From: an uncultured Atopobiaceae bacterium
Lineage (GTDB): Bacteria; Actinomycetota; Coriobacteriia; Coriobacteriales; Atopobiaceae
Direction: 5' to 3'
Assembly (NCBI GenBank): GCA_900770865.1
Contig: CAAGLU010000075.1
Location: forward strand, 1 to 8,284
DNA: 8,284 nucleotides
The position numbers were made by a program, and so were the translations under genes. The notes under the pieces were generated by a model, which saw only the letters and a program-made list of their open reading frames with translations, had not been told where the DNA came from and made no database searches. This document shows positions 6,552 through 8,284 of this stretch, piece by piece (within the stretch, counting starts at the first letter, position 1; each line of letters opens with the position of its first letter).

Positions 6552-6592
6552 GAGACAAAGTATGAGACAAAGGGACAGTCCCTTTGTCTCAT
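6552..6592. repeat. REP-like hairpin element with an extra direct repeat
   Basis: ATGAGACAAAGGGA (6562-6575) and its exact complement TCCCTTTGTCTCAT (6579-6592) form a perfect 14-bp stem around the loop CAG. The core GAGACAAAG occurs once more in direct orientation at 6552-6560, so three copies (two direct, one inverted) lie within 41 bases and two alternative hairpins can form. The element is much less GC-rich than its surroundings. Its end overlaps the TGA stop of the small minus-strand gene. It resembles the palindromic units of REP-type dispersed repeats; it could also work as that gene's terminator, but only short T stretches follow. Confidence 0.7.
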
Positions 6593-6813
6593 TCTGCGGC
6601 GGGCAGCTCATCTGGGCCTTGGAGCTCAGGCTCGGCATCCAGGATTGCGACCGTGTCCTGCGCGTCATCGCGCACGCCGACCTTGAGCATCTGGGGGACG
6701 CCCCAGGCGAGAAAGCCCGCGAGCAGCGCAATTGCCGCCGCGATGAGAAGCGTGACAAGAATGGAGCGCCCGGGCTGCTCGTCCGGTTGTTGGCCCTTGG
6801 GGTTCTCGCTCAC
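6589..6813 (-). CDS. Small single-pass membrane protein of unknown function
   Basis: I do not recognise this 74-residue protein. It has a short hydrophilic N-terminus rich in Pro, Gln and Glu, one strongly hydrophobic segment (about 18-42, with a Gly-Phe-Leu-Ala-Trp-Gly stretch), and an acidic C-terminal tail ending in Leu-Pro-Ala-Ala-Glu. The layout suggests a membrane anchor with an acidic exposed tail, of unknown orientation. The start is GTG at 6813 with GGGAGG nine bases upstream; a plausible promoter lies at 6851-6879. The TGA stop at 6589-6591 is inside the arm of the hairpin repeat, so the present C-terminus may have been created by insertion of that element. It is upstream of uppP in the same direction, but uppP appears to have its own promoter. 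Hydrophobic profile, start signals and promoter support a real gene, though not firmly. Confidence 0.6.
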   Translation of the reverse strand: MSENPKGQQPDEQPGRSILVTLLIAAAIALLAGFLAWGVPQMLKVGVRDDAQDTVAILDAEPELQGPDELPAAE

Positions 6814-6850
6814 GCTGCCACGCCTCCCTGCCTGCTCGCGCTACGGCGAC

Positions 6851-6879
6851 ATTCTACCCCGAGTAGCAGAGGGTCAGAA
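6851..6879 (-). promoter_or_regulatory. Promoter of the small membrane protein gene
   Basis: On the minus strand TAGAAT (6851-6856) is preceded by TTCTGA (6874-6879) at the ideal 17-base spacing. Transcription would begin near 6844, with a leader of about 30 bases to the GTG at 6813. The bases around the -10, GGGTAGAAT, match those of the engB promoter on the other strand. Confidence 0.5.
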
Positions 6880-6952
6880 ACGCACTCCGGGCGGCGGAAT
6901 CCTTACCCTCAGCTCCCCCGACTTCCCTCCGAGCTCCTCCCGGCTCTCCCGA

Positions 6953-7020
6953 ACTACGCACGGTCGCGTCACGAGCACGAAGTCCAGGGGAGTACGGCAG
7001 TGTCACGAGTGCGAAGTCCA
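6953..7020. repeat. Degenerate 34-bp tandem repeat upstream of engB
   Basis: The stretches 6953-6986 and 6987-7020 are adjacent copies matching at 23 of 34 positions. Similarity is concentrated in the last 19 bases: GTCACGAGCACGAAGTCCA (6968-6986) and GTCACGAGTGCGAAGTCCA (7002-7020) differ at two neighbouring positions only. The repeat lies between two divergent promoters and outside both predicted leaders. It may be a pair of binding sites for a regulator, or part of a dispersed intergenic element. The remaining bases of this gap (about 6880-6950) are pyrimidine-rich on the plus strand without a gene I can support. Confidence 0.6.
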
Positions 7021-7071
7021 AGCAGCAAGGGATTCGACGCCGATAAATGCGGCGGCAGCGCCTGCTTCGGG

Positions 7072-7077
7072 TAGAAT
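7072..7077 (+). promoter_or_regulatory. -10 box of engB
   Basis: TAGAAT in the context GGGTAGAATCGTC lies 33 bases before the engB ATG; transcription would begin near 7084. No good -35 hexamer is seen at 16-18 bases. The same core with the same preceding Gs occurs in the divergent promoter at 6851-6856, which strengthens both calls. Confidence 0.5.
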
Positions 7078-7110
7078 CGTCACCCAAAGGCATCGCGAAA
7101 AGAGGAAACC

Positions 7111-7695
7111 ATGGCGCTCAACCTGCAGAACGCTCGCTTCATTGCTTCATACGGCACCGTCGACGGGCTCCCCGCCCCCACCACGCCCGAGGTCGCCTTT
7201 GTCGGCCGCTCCAACGTGGGCAAGTCGTCGCTGCTCAACAAGCTGCTGGGGCGCAAGGCCCTCGCGAAGGTCTCGTCGCAACCGGGCAAGACGGCCAACG
7301 TGAACTTCTTCGAGGCCGACGGCATCAGTTTTGTGGACCTGCCTGGCTATGGCTACGCGCGCGTCTCGATGGCCGAGCGCCAGCGCTGGGCAAACCTCAT
7401 CTCGGGCTACTTTGCCCAGGAGCGCAGCTTCAACCTGGTCATTGCCCTTGTCGACGTGCGCCTGGAGGCACAGAAGCTCGACCAGGACATGCTCGCGTTC
7501 CTCCGCGAGAACGACCTACCCTTTGTGGTCGCGCTCACCAAGGCAGACAAGCTCAGTCGACCCAAGCAGACGCGCCAGGTAGGGCTTCTCTCGCGCCAGC
7601 TCGAGGTGCCGCGCGAGCAGATGCTGCTTACCTCCGCGCAGACCGGCCTGGGCATCGACGAGCTGCGCCATCGCATCGAGAAGGCCTGCGACTAG
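7111..7695 (+). CDS. engB: Ribosome biogenesis GTPase EngB/YsxC (YihA)
   Basis: EngB is a small TRAFAC-class GTPase needed for late assembly of the large ribosomal subunit, and is essential in many bacteria. The product has 194 residues, the normal size. All G motifs are present: G1 GRSNVGKSS (32-40, Lys38), G2 around Thr61 in QPGKT, G3 DLPG (76-79, extended as YGYARV), G4 TKAD (143-146) and G5 Ser175-Ala176. The family-typical DVR in strand after G3 is at 115-117. The ATG at 7111 has AGAGG five bases upstream and the protein begins like its relatives. It is the first gene of a likely two-gene transcript with the hypothetical protein 70 bases downstream. Confidence 0.96.
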   Translation: MALNLQNARFIASYGTVDGLPAPTTPEVAFVGRSNVGKSSLLNKLLGRKALAKVSSQPGKTANVNFFEADGISFVDLPGYGYARVSMAERQRWANLISGYFAQERSFNLVIALVDVRLEAQKLDQDMLAFLRENDLPFVVALTKADKLSRPKQTRQVGLLSRQLEVPREQMLLTSAQTGLGIDELRHRIEKACD

Positions 7696-7765
7696 GCAGC
7701 GCACGACGAGACCGGCCGCCGCACGACGCCCGCACCGAGAACATCAATGCAACAAGGAGACACGC

Positions 7766-8116
7766 ATGTCCGCACGTAGGCGCGAGCCCGAGAGGCTCGA
7801 GGAGTTTGTCTTTGAGAGCACCACGATGGTCCTTGCCGCCGGACTCGAGATGACCAAGCACTCCGTCACCTCGGCGCCCGGGGAGTTCGTGCGCGAGAAG
7901 GGCCCGCTGGGCATTGGCTCCACCTGGCGCTGCCAGGTCTTCGAGGAGCTGGTGGGCCGCATCAACGCGAAGGAGATGGGTGCGCTGGCGCTTGGCGCGG
8001 GCCTCGACCCCAAGGCGCTCCCCGAGCGCGTCCCCTGCACCGTGACGTACTCGAACGCCGGGGGCTTCCCCTCCTGCACCGTGCGCATCGTGGCCGACGA
8101 GGACGCCACAGCCTAG
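7766..8116 (+). CDS. Hypothetical protein, 116 residues
   Basis: I do not recognise this protein. It is hydrophilic to mixed, with no signal peptide and no membrane segment, so probably cytoplasmic. The first 12 residues are rich in Arg and Glu. The middle is mixed alpha/beta in appearance, and the C-terminal third contains CTVTYSNAGGFPSCTVRIV, which looks like two beta strands joined by a Gly-rich turn. Three Cys residues occur (positions about 55, 91 and 104), without a standard metal-binding spacing. AAGGAG lies six bases before the ATG, and codon use resembles that of the neighbours. Its place behind engB suggests co-transcription; this says little about its job. Confidence 0.75.
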   Translation: MSARRREPERLEEFVFESTTMVLAAGLEMTKHSVTSAPGEFVREKGPLGIGSTWRCQVFEELVGRINAKEMGALALGAGLDPKALPERVPCTVTYSNAGGFPSCTVRIVADEDATA

Positions 8117-8180
8117 CTCCCGCAGTCTTGCTCGCCGCGCCAGCGTCGTTCCAGCGCTGCGCCGCCCGCTCCTCTCGCGC

Positions 8181-8186
8181 TACAAT
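8181..8186 (+). promoter_or_regulatory. -10 box of the last gene
   Basis: TACAAT lies 39 bases before the ATG at 8225, so transcription would start near 8193 with a leader of about 32 bases. No convincing -35 is seen at the usual distance, as at engB. It suggests the last gene is transcribed independently of the engB pair. Confidence 0.45.
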
Positions 8187-8224
8187 AGTCCGTCACGCTT
8201 TCGTGCCGGGCACTGGGAGGACGC

Positions 8225-8284
8225 ATGGCAGACGAGACGCACGACGCAACGTTCCGTGAGGAGCAGGACCACCTGAGCGCGATA
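8225..8284 (+). CDS. 5' end of a gene cut by the window edge, possibly HelD-like helicase
   Basis: Only 20 codons are present, with no in-frame stop. GGGAGG four bases before the ATG and a -10 box upstream support a genuine start. The residues FREEQDHLSAI near the end of the visible part resemble the start of the N-terminal coiled coil of actinobacterial HelD/UvrD-like RNA polymerase-recycling ATPases, which often begin with an acidic stretch followed by EEQ and a hydrophobic heptad. That identification rests on about ten residues and is a guess; the existence of the gene is much better supported than its identity. Confidence 0.65.
   Translation, partial: MADETHDATFREEQDHLSAI

Noticed and set aside
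6854..7093. Minus-strand open frame of 79 codons across the region upstream of engB
   Set aside because: Arg/Ser/Gly-rich translation, covers the engB promoter and the tandem repeat, and lacks start signals; it is more likely non-coding repeat sequence.
8137..8162. Hairpin after the 116-residue protein as a terminator
   Set aside because: The stem GCGC-AGCG with CGCT-GCGC has a bulge and no T-run follows; in this GC-rich DNA it is not convincing.
1..8284. CRISPR array, tRNA, rRNA, transposase, phage or defence genes
   Set aside because: No regularly spaced repeats with unique spacers, no cloverleaf-like sequence, and no protein resembling these families was seen; most genes are ordinary chromosomal housekeeping genes.

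Overview
This is a GC-rich window with Shine-Dalgarno-led genes, TATAAT-like -10 boxes about 25-40 bases before the start codons, and short intergenic gaps. Protein style (an ArgR with an early wHTH, a PBP with a Thr/Asn/Gly tail, a C39-like membrane protein) and base composition suggest an actinobacterium of the class Coriobacteriia (Olsenella/Atopobium/Collinsella-like). That assignment is inference from general resemblance; no marker gene proves it.

Layout: (1) 52-2328 (+), a class A penicillin-binding protein with a repetitive C-terminal tail, preceded by a -10 box and followed by a strong hairpin terminator. (2) 2469-2906 (-), the arginine repressor ArgR, convergent with the PBP; a perfect 12-bp palindrome lies on its -10 box. 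(3) 2907-3278, a long leader region with no gene. (4) 3279-4373 (+), a single-pass membrane protein with a C39-like papain-fold domain in which the expected catalytic Cys and oxyanion Gln are both replaced. (5) 4446-5366 (-) proline iminopeptidase and 5443-6426 (-) undecaprenyl-diphosphatase UppP, probably co-transcribed. (6) 6589-6813 (-), a small one-TM protein whose stop codon lies inside a perfect hairpin repeat resembling a REP element. (7) a divergent intergenic region of about 300 bases holding two matching TAGAAT -10 boxes and a degenerate 34-bp tandem repeat. (8) 7111-7695 (+), the ribosome-assembly GTPase EngB/YsxC, then an unrecognised 116-residue protein at 7766-8116. (9) 8225 to the window end, the first 20 codons of a further gene.

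Functionally this is mainly a chromosomal housekeeping region with an envelope theme: the PBP polymerises and crosslinks peptidoglycan from lipid II, and UppP recycles the undecaprenyl carrier that lipid II synthesis needs. ArgR, the peptidase and EngB are unrelated core functions. I see no defence system, CRISPR array, transposase, phage gene, tRNA or rRNA. The items most worth a second look are the putative C39 pseudoenzyme, the hairpin repeat that supplies a stop codon, the tandem repeat upstream of engB, the palindrome on the argR promoter, and the extra loop in UppP.
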